Source: Sulfitobacter sp. 20_GPM-1509m (GTDB lineage: Bacteria > Pseudomonadota > Alphaproteobacteria > Rhodobacterales > Rhodobacteraceae). From it: a DNA stretch of 64,000 nucleotides. Below are positions 17,157 to 26,438 of the stretch, piece by piece (position 1 is the stretch's first letter; every line of letters starts with the position of its first letter). Under the pieces are notes generated by a model that saw only the letters and a list, made by a program, of their open reading frames with translations, did no database searches and was not told the DNA's origin. The stretch is from positions 553,840 through 617,839 of the forward strand of contig NZ_JIBC01000005.1 in NCBI RefSeq assembly GCF_000620505.1, given 5' to 3'. Both the position numbers and the translations under genes were made by a program.

Positions 17157-17779
17157 CGCTTGATCCAACTGGCGACGCGGGCGATGTCGCGGGCGTGGTC
17201 TCCGGTGGTCTCGGGGCTGTAGATCGGGACGTCTGTCAGAGTTAGATCCTGAATATCAGGCTCTAACAGAGCAAATTTCGCGGCAAAGCCCTGGGCTGCA
17301 AAGTGCTGTGCGTTGATCGACAGGGTGATGCGGCCGCCGGGGCGGACCACGCGCATGACCTCGTCCAGAGCGTCGGGGCCGACGTGGCCGGTGGTAAAGG
17401 TGCCGCTGCTGGTGGCCCCCGCATAGGTGGCGTCGGCGACATCCAGCCCCTTCAGAATGTCGCCGGTGAAAAGCTTGCGATAAATGCCCTTGGTGCCCGC
17501 AACCTCCAACATCTCGGGCGAGATGTCGGTGCCGTCGACAGGCGTGATCCCCTGCGCCGTCAGTGCAGCACCGCACAGACCGGTGCCTGCGCCCACGTCC
17601 AGAACTGGTCCCTTGCCGCCGTGAAGCACGAACAGCGAGGCCACTTGCAGGTGCAGGACATAGCCGCTCGCGCTGGCGAATGCGGTGTCATAGGTTTTGG
17701 CCCAGCGGGCGTACAGTTGCCGCGAATCCTCGGGTGTTTGCAGGGCATAGGCGGCGTTCAGGTCTGGATCATCGCTCAT
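17153..17779 (-). CDS. Class I SAM-dependent methyltransferase
   Basis: About 208 aa. Residues about 45-70 contain motif I, PVLDVGAGTGLCGAALTAQG, then motif II GTDISPEMLEVAG, and the later DALDEVMRVVRPGGRITLSIN segment. The start MSDDPDLNAAYALQTPEDSRQLYARWAKTYD at 17779 was chosen over an in-frame ATG at 17863 because it fits the family N-terminus. The family includes methyltransferases acting on small molecules and quinones; the substrate is unknown. Convergent with the caiD-like gene. Confidence 0.85.
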   Translation of the reverse strand: MSDDPDLNAAYALQTPEDSRQLYARWAKTYDTAFASASGYVLHLQVASLFVLHGGKGPVLDVGAGTGLCGAALTAQGITPVDGTDISPEMLEVAGTKGIYRKLFTGDILKGLDVADATYAGATSSGTFTTGHVGPDALDEVMRVVRPGGRITLSINAQHFAAQGFAAKFALLEPDIQDLTLTDVPIYSPETTGDHARDIARVASWIKR

Positions 17780-17855
17780 GTGGCCCATGCTGTCGTGCGC
17801 GCGCCGTGGGTGCAAGGGGCTTGAACGTGGCGCTGTGGCGGGGCACCTATGGCAG

Positions 17856-18707
17856 ATGGACAAGACACTGCTTTCATTCGGACACGGCTATTCGGCGCAG
17901 GCATTGGCGGCGGTGCTGATCCCGCAGGGATGGCGGGTGATCGGCACAACGCGCACTGCGGAAAAGGCCGAGGCCATCGCTGCGACGGGGGTTGAGCCGC
18001 TGGTATGGCCGGGCGGGGATGTGATGCCCGCGCTGGCCGAGGCCACGCATGTGTTGATCTCGGCGGGGCCGACGGCGGATGGCGATCCGGTTTTGAACGA
18101 ATTGCGCGAGGCAATCGCCTCCAAGGCCTCCGATCTGGAATGGCTGGGCTATCTGTCGACAACGGGTGTTTACGGGGATCACGCAGGCGATTGGGTGGAT
18201 GAGGAAACGCCGCTGACCCCTACCACCAAACGCGGACAGATGCGCAAGGATGCAGAGGAGGCATGGCGCGCGATCCCCGGATTGCCTCTGCATATCTTCC
18301 GGCTGGCGGGCATTTACGGCCCCGGACGCGGACCGTTCGAGAAGGTGCGCCAAGGCACGGCGCGGCGGATCATCAAGCAGGGTCAGGTGTTTTCCCGCAC
18401 CCATGTCGAGGATATCGCACAGGTTCTGGCAGCCTCGATTGCCCGGCCGGCCCCCGGCACGGCCTATAACGTCTGTGACGACGACCCCGCCCCCCCACAA
18501 GAGGTGATCGCCCATGCAGCGACGCTGTTGGGGCTGCCGGTGCCGCCCGCCATCCCGATTGAACAGGCAGAAATGACCCCGATGGCACGCAGTTTCTATG
18601 CGGAAAGCAAACGGGTGCGGAACGAACGGATCAAGACTGCGTTGGGTGTAAGGCTGCGCTATCCCACATATCGCGAAGGACTGGCCGCCCTTTTGAAAGA
18701 CGGCTGA
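17856..18707 (+). CDS. NAD(P)-dependent sugar epimerase-like protein (extended SDR)
   Basis: About 283 aa. It starts MDKTLLSFGHGYSAQALAAVL; the nucleotide-binding loop is GHGYSAQ, a looser form of the GxxGxxG motif. A later YLSTTGVYGDHAGDWVDEETPL and the RLAGIYGPGRGP block match the SDR family often annotated as YeeZ-like. There is no YxxxK with standard spacing after VYGDHAG, so catalysis is uncertain. The gene is followed at 8 bases by exoD on the same strand. Function unknown. Confidence 0.75.
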   Translation: MDKTLLSFGHGYSAQALAAVLIPQGWRVIGTTRTAEKAEAIAATGVEPLVWPGGDVMPALAEATHVLISAGPTADGDPVLNELREAIASKASDLEWLGYLSTTGVYGDHAGDWVDEETPLTPTTKRGQMRKDAEEAWRAIPGLPLHIFRLAGIYGPGRGPFEKVRQGTARRIIKQGQVFSRTHVEDIAQVLAASIARPAPGTAYNVCDDDPAPPQEVIAHAATLLGLPVPPAIPIEQAEMTPMARSFYAESKRVRNERIKTALGVRLRYPTYREGLAALLKDG

Positions 18708-18714
18708 TTAAGGA

Positions 18715-19302
18715 ATGTCGAAATTCGATGACAAGACGTTGACGCATCTGCTGGATGCGATTGACGAGGCTGCGGACGGGACAGTTGTATGCGTGCGCGA
18801 GATATTGGCCGCCATCGGTGACCGATCGATCATGCCGGTGGTGCTTGCCATTTCGATACTGATTGTCTCGCCATTGTCTGGCATCCCCACAGTGCCGACA
18901 CTCTCATCGGTGATTTTGCTGATTCTGATGGGACAGGCCTTTGGGCAGCGGAGACACTTGTGGTTGCCTGAAATCCTATTGCGGCGAGAACTGGCCTCTG
19001 CACGGGTCCAGACAGCGACGGGGTGGTTGCGCAGGCCCTGTGCCTGGCTGGATGCCCATTCGCGGCCCCGTCTGCGGGTGCTGACGTCGGGTGTGCTGCG
19101 GCCACTGACGCTCGTGGTGTGTATGCTGACCGCTGCGACCTTTCCGTTTCTGGAAATTCTGCCCTTCGTGTCGTCATTCTGCGCCGGCGCGATTGCGATG
19201 ATCGCATTCGGCGTCATCACCCGCGACGGTCTGTGGGTGCTGGCAGGCTATGTGCAGGTTGCCGTTCTGGCCGGTCTCGCGGTCTGGGCCTGGCCGGGTT
19301 AG
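18715..19302 (+). CDS. exoD: Exopolysaccharide synthesis protein ExoD family
   Basis: 195 aa with several predicted membrane helices (about residues 40-62, 116-136, 140-165, 172-194) and the ExoD hallmark stretch GDRSIMPVVLAISILIVSPLSGIP. ExoD is needed for normal exopolysaccharide and alkali tolerance in rhizobia, by a mechanism that is not settled. It follows the SDR gene with a short gap, and the stop lies 8 bases before the convergent dxs gene. Confidence 0.88.
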   Translation: MSKFDDKTLTHLLDAIDEAADGTVVCVREILAAIGDRSIMPVVLAISILIVSPLSGIPTVPTLSSVILLILMGQAFGQRRHLWLPEILLRRELASARVQTATGWLRRPCAWLDAHSRPRLRVLTSGVLRPLTLVVCMLTAATFPFLEILPFVSSFCAGAIAMIAFGVITRDGLWVLAGYVQVAVLAGLAVWAWPG

Positions 19303-19309
19303 AGCCTGT

Positions 19310-21238
19310 TCACGCCCGTTCGGCACCTATCTGTGACACGCCCAGAACGCTCAGCACCTTAGCCTCGATGTCCGCTGCGCTCAGCTGTGCGGTCGCGTAC
19401 ATGTCGGCTGGGCTGGACTGGTCGATGAAAATGTCGGGCAGGACCATCGAGCGGAATTTCAGGCCATTGTCGAACACGCCCTCATCGGCCAGCAGTTGCG
19501 CCACATGGCTGCCAAAGCCGCCAACGGCGCCTTCTTCGATGGTGATCAGCGCCTCGTGATCGGCGGCCAGTCGCAGGATCATGTCGCGGTCCAGCGGCTT
19601 GGCAAAACGGGCGTCTGCGACAGTGGGGGTGATGCCTTTTGCACCAAGCGCCTCGCAGGCGGCTTCGACTTCGCTCAGGCGGGTGCCAAAGGACAGGATC
19701 GCGACGCGCCGACCTGCACGGATCATGCGGCCCTTGCCGATCTCAAGCGGGGTGCCGCGTTCTGGCATTTCGACGCCGGTGCCTTCGCCCCGCGGAAAGC
19801 GGAAAGCGATGGGGCCGTCGTCATGGGCCGCGGCGGTGGCGACCATATGCGCCAACTCGGCCTCATCCGCGGCGGCCATCACCACAAAGCCGGGCAGGTT
19901 GGCAAGGAATGCCACGTCGAATGCCCCCGCATGGGTGGCGCCATCAGCGCCCACCAGCCCCGCACGGTCGATGGCAAACCGCACCGGCAAACGCTGGATC
20001 GCCACGTCGTGCACCACCTGATCGTAACCGCGTTGCAGGAATGTCGAATAGAGCGCGCAGAACGGTTTCATCCCGCCCGCAGCCAGTCCGGCGGAGAATG
20101 TCACGCCATGCTGTTCGGCGATGCCGACATCAAAGCAACGACTGGGGTAACGTTCGGCAAACAGGTTCAGCCCGGTGCCATCGGGCATGGCAGCAGTGAC
20201 CGCGCAAATCCGGTCATCGGCGGCGGCTTCTTTCAGCAGATGCTGGGCAAAGACGCTGGTGTAGCTGGGCGCGTTGCTGGGGGCTTTTTTCTGTTCACCG
20301 GTGATCACGTCGAACTTGGCGCGGGCATGGCCCTTGTCTGCAGCCTGTTCGGCGGGGCCATAGCCCTTGCCCTTCTTGGTCAGCACGTGGATCAGGATCG
20401 GACCGGTGGCGCGGGCCTTGACCGTGCGCAGGACCGGCAAAAGCTGGTCCAGGTCGTGGCCGTCGATGGGGCCGATGTAGGAAAATCCTAGCTGTTCAAA
20501 CAGCGTGCCGCCGACGGTCATGCCCTTGAGCAGATCCTTGGCCCGCCGTGCCCCTTCACGGAAGGGGGGCGGCAGCAGGCTGACGGCCCCTTTGGCGGCG
20601 GCTTTCAGGTCCTGGAACGGCTCCTCGGCGTAAAGACGGGACAAATAGGACGACATAGCGCCCACGGGCGGGGCGATGGACATTTCATTGTCGTTCAGGA
20701 TCACGATCAACCGTTTGCCCAGATCGCCCGCGTTGTTCATCGCCTCATAGGCCATGCCCGCGCTCATGCTGCCATCACCTATCACGGCAATCGCGTCGCC
20801 CAGTCCCTCGGGCGTTACACCGCCCAGATCGCGCGCCACGGCAAGGCCAAGGGCGGCGCTGATCGAGGTGCTGGAATGCGCCGCGCCAAACGGGTCATAG
20901 GGGGATTCGCTGCGCTTGGTGAAACCGGACAGCCCATCCTTTTGGCGCAGGGTGCGGATGCGGTCGCGGCGTTCGGTCAGGATCTTGTGCGGGTAGCACT
21001 GGTGGCCCACGTCCCAGACGATCTTGTCGCGCGGCGTGTCGAACACGGCGTGCAGGGCCACGGTCAGCTCGACCACACCCAGACCCGCGCCCAGATGGCC
21101 GCCGGTGACCGACACCGCAGACACGGTTTCACGGCGCAGCTCGTCGGCCAGTTGCAAAAGCTGGCCGTCGCTGAGGTGTTTCATATCAGCGGGGCGCTGG
21201 ATGGTATCCAGCAGCGGGGTGTTTGGACGGTCCGTCAT
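19310..21238 (-). CDS. dxs: 1-deoxy-D-xylulose-5-phosphate synthase
   Basis: About 642 aa, the family length. It is the first enzyme of the MEP isoprenoid pathway and condenses pyruvate and glyceraldehyde 3-phosphate using thiamine diphosphate. Motifs seen are [41 protein letters not shown] (TPP binding, GDG...N), and the transketolase-like centre and C-terminal domains ([22 protein letters not shown]). The ATG at 21238 has a GAAGG site 7 bases upstream. An ATG at 21256 overlaps the ispA stop and is a possible alternative. Last gene of xseB-ispA-dxs. Confidence 0.97.
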   Translation of the reverse strand: MTDRPNTPLLDTIQRPADMKHLSDGQLLQLADELRRETVSAVSVTGGHLGAGLGVVELTVALHAVFDTPRDKIVWDVGHQCYPHKILTERRDRIRTLRQKDGLSGFTKRSESPYDPFGAAHSSTSISAALGLAVARDLGGVTPEGLGDAIAVIGDGSMSAGMAYEAMNNAGDLGKRLIVILNDNEMSIAPPVGAMSSYLSRLYAEEPFQDLKAAAKGAVSLLPPPFREGARRAKDLLKGMTVGGTLFEQLGFSYIGPIDGHDLDQLLPVLRTVKARATGPILIHVLTKKGKGYGPAEQAADKGHARAKFDVITGEQKKAPSNAPSYTSVFAQHLLKEAAADDRICAVTAAMPDGTGLNLFAERYPSRCFDVGIAEQHGVTFSAGLAAGGMKPFCALYSTFLQRGYDQVVHDVAIQRLPVRFAIDRAGLVGADGATHAGAFDVAFLANLPGFVVMAAADEAELAHMVATAAAHDDGPIAFRFPRGEGTGVEMPERGTPLEIGKGRMIRAGRRVAILSFGTRLSEVEAACEALGAKGITPTVADARFAKPLDRDMILRLAADHEALITIEEGAVGGFGSHVAQLLADEGVFDNGLKFRSMVLPDIFIDQSSPADMYATAQLSAADIEAKVLSVLGVSQIGAERA

Positions 21239-21252
21239 GGGGCGGCCTTCTG

Positions 21253-22113
21253 TCATTTCTCGCGGCGGATGACAAATGCGGCGGTTTCGCGCAGCACGTC
21301 GGCATCCGGTCCGTATGTATCTAGGGCGTCGCAGGCAGATTGCACCAGCTCTGCCGCGCGGCGTTTCGCCCCGTCCAGACCCAGCAGCGACACGAATGTG
21401 GCCTTGCCTGCGTCGGCGTCCTTGCCGGTGGCCTTGCCCACGGTGGTGGCATCACCGGTCACGTCCAGCACATCGTCGGCGATCTGGAACGCCAGCCCCA
21501 TCGCTTGGGCATAGTCGCGCAGCGGGGCGGTGTCGGCACCGGCCATGCGCGCACCGGCACAGGCCGACCATTCGATCAGCGCGCCGGTTTTGCCGCGTTG
21601 CAGGTATTCGATCTGATCCAGTGTCAGCGGCACGTCGGCGGTTTCGGCGGCGATGTCCAGCGCCTGACCCAGCACCATGCCACGCTGCCCGGCGGCCAGC
21701 GCCAGCGTGTGCGCCAGATCGGCACGGGCGGGGCCGACTATTTCGTGTGTGACCAGCTCAAAGCTGAGGGCGTGCAGCGCGTCACCGGCCAGCATCGCCG
21801 TCGCCTCGTCCCATTTGACGTGAACGGTGGGCTGTCCACGGCGCATGTCGTCGTTGTCCATGCAGGGCAGATCGTCGTGGACCAGTGAATAGGCGTGCAT
21901 CGCCTCGATCCCCGTGGCGGGCCACAAGGCCACCGCCGGGTCCAACCCGTGAAGCCGGGCCGATTCCAGCACCAGAAATCCGCGCAGCCGTTTGCCGCCC
22001 ATGGTTGCGTGCGCCATCGCGTGCGTGACAGGCACATCGTCCAGACCGCCCAGTACGGCATCGAACTGCGATTGGATTTGCGTGGCGGCCTGTGCCAGCC
22101 GGTCGGAAAACAT
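21253..22113 (-). CDS. ispA: Polyprenyl (farnesyl/geranylgeranyl) diphosphate synthase
   Basis: 286 aa. The first aspartate-rich motif is [14 protein letters not shown] (about residues 80-93) and the second is the [11 protein letters not shown] segment; both bind the magnesium-diphosphate. The enzyme condenses isopentenyl diphosphate with allylic diphosphates to C15 (or C20) products. The short chain-length region before the first motif fits FPP synthase. The start lies 4 bases after xseB and the stop overlaps the upstream ATG of dxs, so the three genes form an operon. Confidence 0.93.
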   Translation of the reverse strand: MFSDRLAQAATQIQSQFDAVLGGLDDVPVTHAMAHATMGGKRLRGFLVLESARLHGLDPAVALWPATGIEAMHAYSLVHDDLPCMDNDDMRRGQPTVHVKWDEATAMLAGDALHALSFELVTHEIVGPARADLAHTLALAAGQRGMVLGQALDIAAETADVPLTLDQIEYLQRGKTGALIEWSACAGARMAGADTAPLRDYAQAMGLAFQIADDVLDVTGDATTVGKATGKDADAGKATFVSLLGLDGAKRRAAELVQSACDALDTYGPDADVLRETAAFVIRREK

Positions 22114-22117
22114 GGTG

Positions 22118-22360
22118 TTACTGAATGTCGGCGGGGGTGGTGCCGGTGGGATTGCCGTCGCTGTCCAGCGTGATGGCGGCGACCTTTTCCTCGGCCTCTT
22201 TCAGCTTGGCCTCGCAGCGGGCTTTCAGCGCCGCGCCGCGCTCATACAACGTGATCGACTGATCCAGCGCCACGTCGCCGCGCTCAAGCTGGCCCAGAAC
22301 CTGTTCCAGTTCGGCCATCGCCTGTTCAAAGCTCATCTCGGTAACGGGTGTGTCGGTCAT
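22118..22360 (-). CDS. xseB: Exodeoxyribonuclease VII small subunit
   Basis: 80 aa, the usual size. It starts MTDTPVTEMSFEQAMAELEQVLGQLERGDVALDQSITLYERG, the conserved helical XseB sequence. Several copies bind XseA to form exonuclease VII, which degrades single-stranded DNA. It heads the isoprenoid pair ispA-dxs, a gene order common in proteobacteria. Confidence 0.95.
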   Translation of the reverse strand: MTDTPVTEMSFEQAMAELEQVLGQLERGDVALDQSITLYERGAALKARCEAKLKEAEEKVAAITLDSDGNPTGTTPADIQ

Positions 22361-22454
22361 CGCGGCGCCTCATGGTTGTGCAAGCGTCAGCATAGCGGCC
22401 TTCGCCACCCGATGCCAGACGCACAGACCGCAGTTTTTGTGCAGAAAGTTGCCG

Positions 22455-23156
22455 TCAGTCAGGAGCCAGCATATAGCCCGCGCCGCGCACGGTTTGCAGA
22501 TAGCGCGGCTGTTTCGGATCGCTTTCGATCTTGCGGCGCAAGCGGGTGATCTGGACGTCAACCGCGCGCTCTTGCGCCTGTCCCCGGTCGCGGCCCAGTT
22601 CCTCGACCAGCTTGGCGCGGCTGATGGGGTTGCCGGGCTGGGCGGAGAAAATCTTCATCAGCAGCATTTCGGTGCCGGTCAGGCGCACGATGTCCTGTCC
22701 TTGCCACATCTCACCGCGTTCAATGTCATAGCGGATGTCGCCCAGATGCAGGATTTTCGGCATACTGTCCTGTGCAGGCGTGTCGGGCATACGTCGCAGT
22801 ACGGCATTGATGCGCAGCAACAGCTCCTTGGGCTCAAAAGGTTTCGGCAGGTAATCATCGGCGCCGGCCTCGAACCCTTCGATGCGGGCATCGGTTTCGC
22901 CGCGCGCGGTCAACAGCAGGATCGGTGTCGTCTTGGTTTCGCGCAGCGACCGGCAGAGGCTGAGGCCATCTTCGCCCGGCATCATCACATCAAGAATGAT
23001 CATGTCGAAATCCAGCCCCGTCAGGATGCGGCGCGCGTGCTGTGCGTCGCGGGCTGCGGTCACCAGAAAGCCGTTGCGGATCAGGAATTTCTGCAACAGC
23101 GTGCGGATGCGTTCGTCGTCATCGACAACCAGCAGGTGCGCGTCGAAATCGCTCAT
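22455..23156 (-). CDS. petR: OmpR-type response regulator PetR
   Basis: 233 aa. Receiver domain residues 1-120 have the acidic pair DDDE, the phosphoacceptor aspartate in MIILDVMMPGEDG, the T in LLLTARG and the K in YLPKPFEP. The C-terminal part is a winged helix-turn-helix with VDVQITRLRRKIE. The start overlaps the stop of petP (ATGA at 23153-23156), matching the petP-petR pair known from Rhodobacter capsulatus, where PetR is needed for cytochrome bc1-dependent growth. No cognate sensor kinase lies in the window. Confidence 0.88.
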   Translation of the reverse strand: MSDFDAHLLVVDDDERIRTLLQKFLIRNGFLVTAARDAQHARRILTGLDFDMIILDVMMPGEDGLSLCRSLRETKTTPILLLTARGETDARIEGFEAGADDYLPKPFEPKELLLRINAVLRRMPDTPAQDSMPKILHLGDIRYDIERGEMWQGQDIVRLTGTEMLLMKIFSAQPGNPISRAKLVEELGRDRGQAQERAVDVQITRLRRKIESDPKQPRYLQTVRGAGYMLAPD

Positions 23157-23665
23157 GAACCGTTTTCCTTCAGGCGCGCATAGGCGCGGCGCATTTCGGG
23201 GTCCATCATCGCCTCGAGCACACGGCGGAATCCGCCGACGGCGTCCGGTCCGGCCTCGCGGAAGGCGGTGCGCATACGGGCGCGTTGGGCATCGGACAGC
23301 TTCTGTTCCAGGGCGTGGCCATCCTCGGTCAGGAAAAGATGACGTTCGCGTTTGTCATGCTGGCCCACGCGGCTTTCGACCAGCCCGTCGGCAATCAGGG
23401 TGCGCAGCACGCGGTTCAAAGACTGTTTGGTCACGCCCAGAATGTTCAGCAGGTTGTTGACCGTGGTGCCCGGCGCGCGGTTGATAAAGTGAACCGCGCG
23501 GTGGTGGGCGCGGCCATAGGCAAGGTCCGCCAAGATGCGATCGGGATCAGCCGTAAACCCGCGATAGGCAAAGAACATTGCCTCAATGCCCTGCCGCAAT
23601 TGTTCGTCTGTCAGGAACAGCAGGCTTTCGCCGCCCAGTCCCGCACCCATGCCGGTGTCACGCAT
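23153..23665 (-). CDS. petP: MarR-family regulator PetP
   Basis: 170 aa. The winged helix-turn-helix is visible in the stretch APGTTVNNLLNILGVTKQSLNRVLRTLIADGLVE, with the wing VGQHDKRERHLFLTEDG. MarR proteins act as dimers. Its coupling to petR (overlapping stop and start) identifies it as PetP of Rhodobacterales. It is divergent from ilvE, with about 158 bases of shared control region. Confidence 0.85.
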   Translation of the reverse strand: MRDTGMGAGLGGESLLFLTDEQLRQGIEAMFFAYRGFTADPDRILADLAYGRAHHRAVHFINRAPGTTVNNLLNILGVTKQSLNRVLRTLIADGLVESRVGQHDKRERHLFLTEDGHALEQKLSDAQRARMRTAFREAGPDAVGGFRRVLEAMMDPEMRRAYARLKENGS

Positions 23666-23823
23666 ATTCGTGGCCTCGCTCGTCCTGTGTCATTGGCAGC
23701 TTACGTCAGTGTTGTTGACATTCCAAGTGCCAAGGGCTATCGAATCGCATGTTTTGCGCAATAAAATGTCCACACCGGACGTAAAATCGCAATATTAGGA
23801 AAACTAGGAAAAGGATGTGACCG

Positions 23824-24693
23824 ATGTCTGGCGCATATGATGATCGTGACGGCAAGATCTGGATGGACGGAAAGCTGGTCGAATGGCGCGACGCCAATGT
23901 CCATATTCTGACCCACGCGTTGCATTATGCGTCCTCGGTCTTTGAAGGCGAGCGGTGCTATGACGGCAAGGTGTTCAAGAGCCGCGAGCATTCGCAGCGC
24001 CTGCTGAAGTCGGGCGAGCTGATGGATATGGCGATCCCTTATACCGTGGACGAAATCGAAGCCGCCAAACGTGCGACGCTGGATGCCAACGGGCTGACCA
24101 ATGCGTACTTGCGCGTTGTGGCGTTCCGGGGTGCCGGCGAAGACATGGGCGTTGCCGCATCGCGCAACCCGATCCGTATGGCCGTGACCGCCTGGGAGTG
24201 GGGCAACTATTACGGCGACGCCAAGATGAAAGGCGCCAAGCTGGACATCGCCAAGTGGAAGCGTCCCAGCCCCGAAACCATCCCCGTCGCGGCCAAGGCT
24301 GCGGGTCTGTACATGATCTGCACCATGTCCAAACACGCGGCAGAGGCCAAGGGTTGCTCGGACGCCATGTTCCTGGATTATCGCGGTTATGTGGCCGAGG
24401 CGACCGGCGCGAATATCTTCTTCATCAAGGATGGTGAAGTGCACACGCCGCTGGCGGATTCGATCCTGAACGGGCTGACGCGCCAGACCGTGATCGGCAT
24501 GTTGGAAGACCGCCAGATCAAGGTGCATCAACGCCACATCATGCCCGAAGAGCTGGAAGGGTTCGAACAGTGTTTCCTGACGGGATCGGCGGCCGAAGTG
24601 ACGCCCGTCGGCCAGATTGGCGACTACAACTTTGAAGTTGGTGCGCTGACCCGCGAGATCGCGGAAGGTTACGAAAAGCTGGTGCGCGCCTAA
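23824..24693 (+). CDS. ilvE: Branched-chain amino acid aminotransferase
   Basis: 289 aa, fold type IV PLP enzyme. It catalyses the last step of isoleucine, leucine and valine synthesis. The N-terminal region has WRDANVHILTHALHYASSVFEGERCYDG; the PLP lysine lies in the IPVAAKAAGLYM area, and EATGANIFFIKDG and LNGLTRQTVIGML bind the cofactor phosphate. The length is normal. The gene stands alone and is followed by the repeat copy 2 and a strong terminator. Confidence 0.93.
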   Translation: MSGAYDDRDGKIWMDGKLVEWRDANVHILTHALHYASSVFEGERCYDGKVFKSREHSQRLLKSGELMDMAIPYTVDEIEAAKRATLDANGLTNAYLRVVAFRGAGEDMGVAASRNPIRMAVTAWEWGNYYGDAKMKGAKLDIAKWKRPSPETIPVAAKAAGLYMICTMSKHAAEAKGCSDAMFLDYRGYVAEATGANIFFIKDGEVHTPLADSILNGLTRQTVIGMLEDRQIKVHQRHIMPEELEGFEQCFLTGSAAEVTPVGQIGDYNFEVGALTREIAEGYEKLVRA

Positions 24694-24701
24694 GCGTCCG
24701 A

Positions 24702-24758
24702 GGGGGCGCTGCCCCCGGCGCTGCGCGCCTCCCCCGGAGTTTATTCGGCAAGATGAAG
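24702..24758 (+). repeat. Dispersed intergenic double-hairpin repeat, copy 2
   Basis: GGGGGCGCTGCCCCC, then GCGCTGCGCGCC and a CCCCC arm, then a tail CCGGAGTTTATTCGGCAAGATGAAG. It shares its architecture and tail with copies at 14293 and 49295. It starts 8 bases after the ilvE stop, just before the terminator. Confidence 0.8.
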
Positions 24759-24761
24759 ATG

Positions 24762-24800
24762 CGGGCGCGACAGATCAGACTGTCGCGCCCGTTTTTCTTT
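24762..24800 (+). terminator. Rho-independent terminator after ilvE
   Basis: A 12-bp perfect stem, CGGGCGCGACAG against CTGTCGCGCCCG (24762-24773 and 24780-24791) with a 6-base loop, followed by TTTTTCTTT. It ends at the last bases of the convergent cyclase gene, so it may serve both directions. Confidence 0.92.
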
Positions 24801-25755
24801 AGTACAAGGCGACGGGGTTGATCATCGCCTGAACAGTGCCACGGATGCGGGCCTGTCCCAGAACGAACATGAATTCGTTCACGCCATCATCCAGGATCGG
24901 GCCTGTGTTCATCGTCTCGAGGATGTAGATCCCGTTCTGTTTCAGGAAGACGACGTGCCCGTAGAACGTGCCGTCACCTTCGACGGCGGGCACGGCTTCA
25001 AGCCCCCACGTGTCCGCGCCCACGGCCATCGGGTCCAGTGACGCCACATATTCCGCGCCTTCGTTGGTCAGGCCCGGCTCGCCGGACACCCAGGCGGTGG
25101 GGTCCTTTTCAAACATGCCCTGGGTCCAGCCGGTGTGGAACATGATGATGTCGCCGGGGTTCATGGTGACATTCTGCGCTTCCATCGCGGCCTTGATGTC
25201 CTCGGAGCCAAAGCCCTGACCGGCCTCCATCACGTCGGTGCCGAAGTGTTTGGCCATATCGACGATCACCGCGCGGGCCACCAGCGGCGGCACGTCATGG
25301 GTGCCGAGCTTGGTCAGGCCGGTGATGACGCTGATGTCTTTTTCGTCCAGGCAGTTGTAGTACATGCCTTCCTCGCCCAGATGCCCCAGACCGTCGAGTT
25401 GCGAGCCGATGCCGATCCATGTGTACAGGATGTCGTCGTTGTAGTTGCCCGGATAGCCGAAGGCCTCAAGCTTGACGCCGCCCTGTTGGTTCGGCTGCAC
25501 CACTTGCAAGCTAAGTGAGCGCGGCGAGAATGCCGGCGTTTTGGCGTCGATGGTGATCCCCAGCGGCATGGATTTGCCCTGTTTGATCAGCTTGGCCGCT
25601 TCCAGCGTGCGTTCGGCGCTGACGTGGTTGGCGGCACCGATGGTGTCTTCTGCACCCCATTTCGACGGGGCGCAGGTGCTGTGGGCGTCCGCCAGCACGT
25701 TTGTTGCTGTCAGCGCCAGTGCCGCCACAGCGGCAAATGTTGTTTTAAATTGCAT
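24799..25755 (-). CDS. Secreted cyclase-family protein (kynurenine formamidase-like fold)
   Basis: About 318 aa. It opens with a signal peptide, MQFKTTFAAVAALALTATNVLADA, so it is likely periplasmic. The body is of the cyclase/kynurenine formamidase superfamily, with a metal-binding-like segment GIGSQLDGLGHLGEEGMYYN in place of HxGTHxDxP. Such proteins hydrolyse amides or lactones. No formamidase pathway partners are nearby, so the substrate is unknown. The frame extends to 25779, but the ATG at 25755 starts the signal peptide. Confidence 0.82.
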   Translation of the reverse strand: MQFKTTFAAVAALALTATNVLADAHSTCAPSKWGAEDTIGAANHVSAERTLEAAKLIKQGKSMPLGITIDAKTPAFSPRSLSLQVVQPNQQGGVKLEAFGYPGNYNDDILYTWIGIGSQLDGLGHLGEEGMYYNCLDEKDISVITGLTKLGTHDVPPLVARAVIVDMAKHFGTDVMEAGQGFGSEDIKAAMEAQNVTMNPGDIIMFHTGWTQGMFEKDPTAWVSGEPGLTNEGAEYVASLDPMAVGADTWGLEAVPAVEGDGTFYGHVVFLKQNGIYILETMNTGPILDDGVNEFMFVLGQARIRGTVQAMINPVALY

Positions 25756-25841
25756 TGTTAGTCCTCCCTGAGGCGTCACGAGAATCGTGTGACGCGAGGG
25801 AAGCCTATCACAGGTTGAAGTTCGGACGACGTAACGCAGCG

Positions 25842-26435
25842 TCAGAAGTCGATGCCGCGCTGTGCCTTGATGCCGGATTTGAAGGGGTGTTTGATCTCGG
25901 TCATTTCACTGACCAGATCGGCGTAGTCCATCAATTCAGGCTTGGCGTCGCGGCCTGTCAGGATCACGCTGGTGCGGTCGCTGCGTGCCTTGAGCCCGTC
26001 GATGACCGCGTTGATGTCCAGATAATCATAGCGCAAGGCGATGTTGATTTCGTCCAGCAGGATCAGGTCATAGTCACCCGAAGCCATCATTTCGCAAGCC
26101 TTGTCATAGGCGGCGGTGGCGGCGGCGATGTCGCGGTCACGATCCTGAGTGTCCCAGGTGAACCCTTCGCCCATAGTGTGCCATGTCACTTCGGGCAGCT
26201 TCTTGAAGAACTGGCGTTCGCCGGTGATCCACTTGCCCTTGATGAATTGCACAACACCGACGGTCTTGCCCCAGCCGAGCGCGCGAATGGCGACGCCGAA
26301 GGCAGAGGAGGATTTGCCCTTGCCATCGCCGGTGTGCACCAGGATCAGGCCTCGACCGGGATCTTCGGTCTGGGCGATCTTCTCGCGTTGCTTGGTTTGC
26401 AGGTCCTGCATCTTGGATTTGTGGTCGTCTGTCAT
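25842..26435 (-). CDS. cobO: Cob(I)yrinic acid a,c-diamide adenosyltransferase (corrinoid adenosyltransferase)
   Basis: 197 aa. It has the P-loop LVHTGDGKGKSSSAFG near residues 30-45, the IKGKWITGER segment, the Walker B-like LILLDEINIALRYDYLD and the GRDAKPELMDYADLVSEM motif, together the CobA/CobO signature. The enzyme attaches the 5'-deoxyadenosyl group from ATP to reduced cobalt in cobalamin synthesis or salvage. Its start lies 4 bases after the stop of the DMT gene; other cobalamin genes are not in the window. Confidence 0.95.
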   Translation of the reverse strand: MTDDHKSKMQDLQTKQREKIAQTEDPGRGLILVHTGDGKGKSSSAFGVAIRALGWGKTVGVVQFIKGKWITGERQFFKKLPEVTWHTMGEGFTWDTQDRDRDIAAATAAYDKACEMMASGDYDLILLDEINIALRYDYLDINAVIDGLKARSDRTSVILTGRDAKPELMDYADLVSEMTEIKHPFKSGIKAQRGIDF

Positions 26436-26438
26436 GTC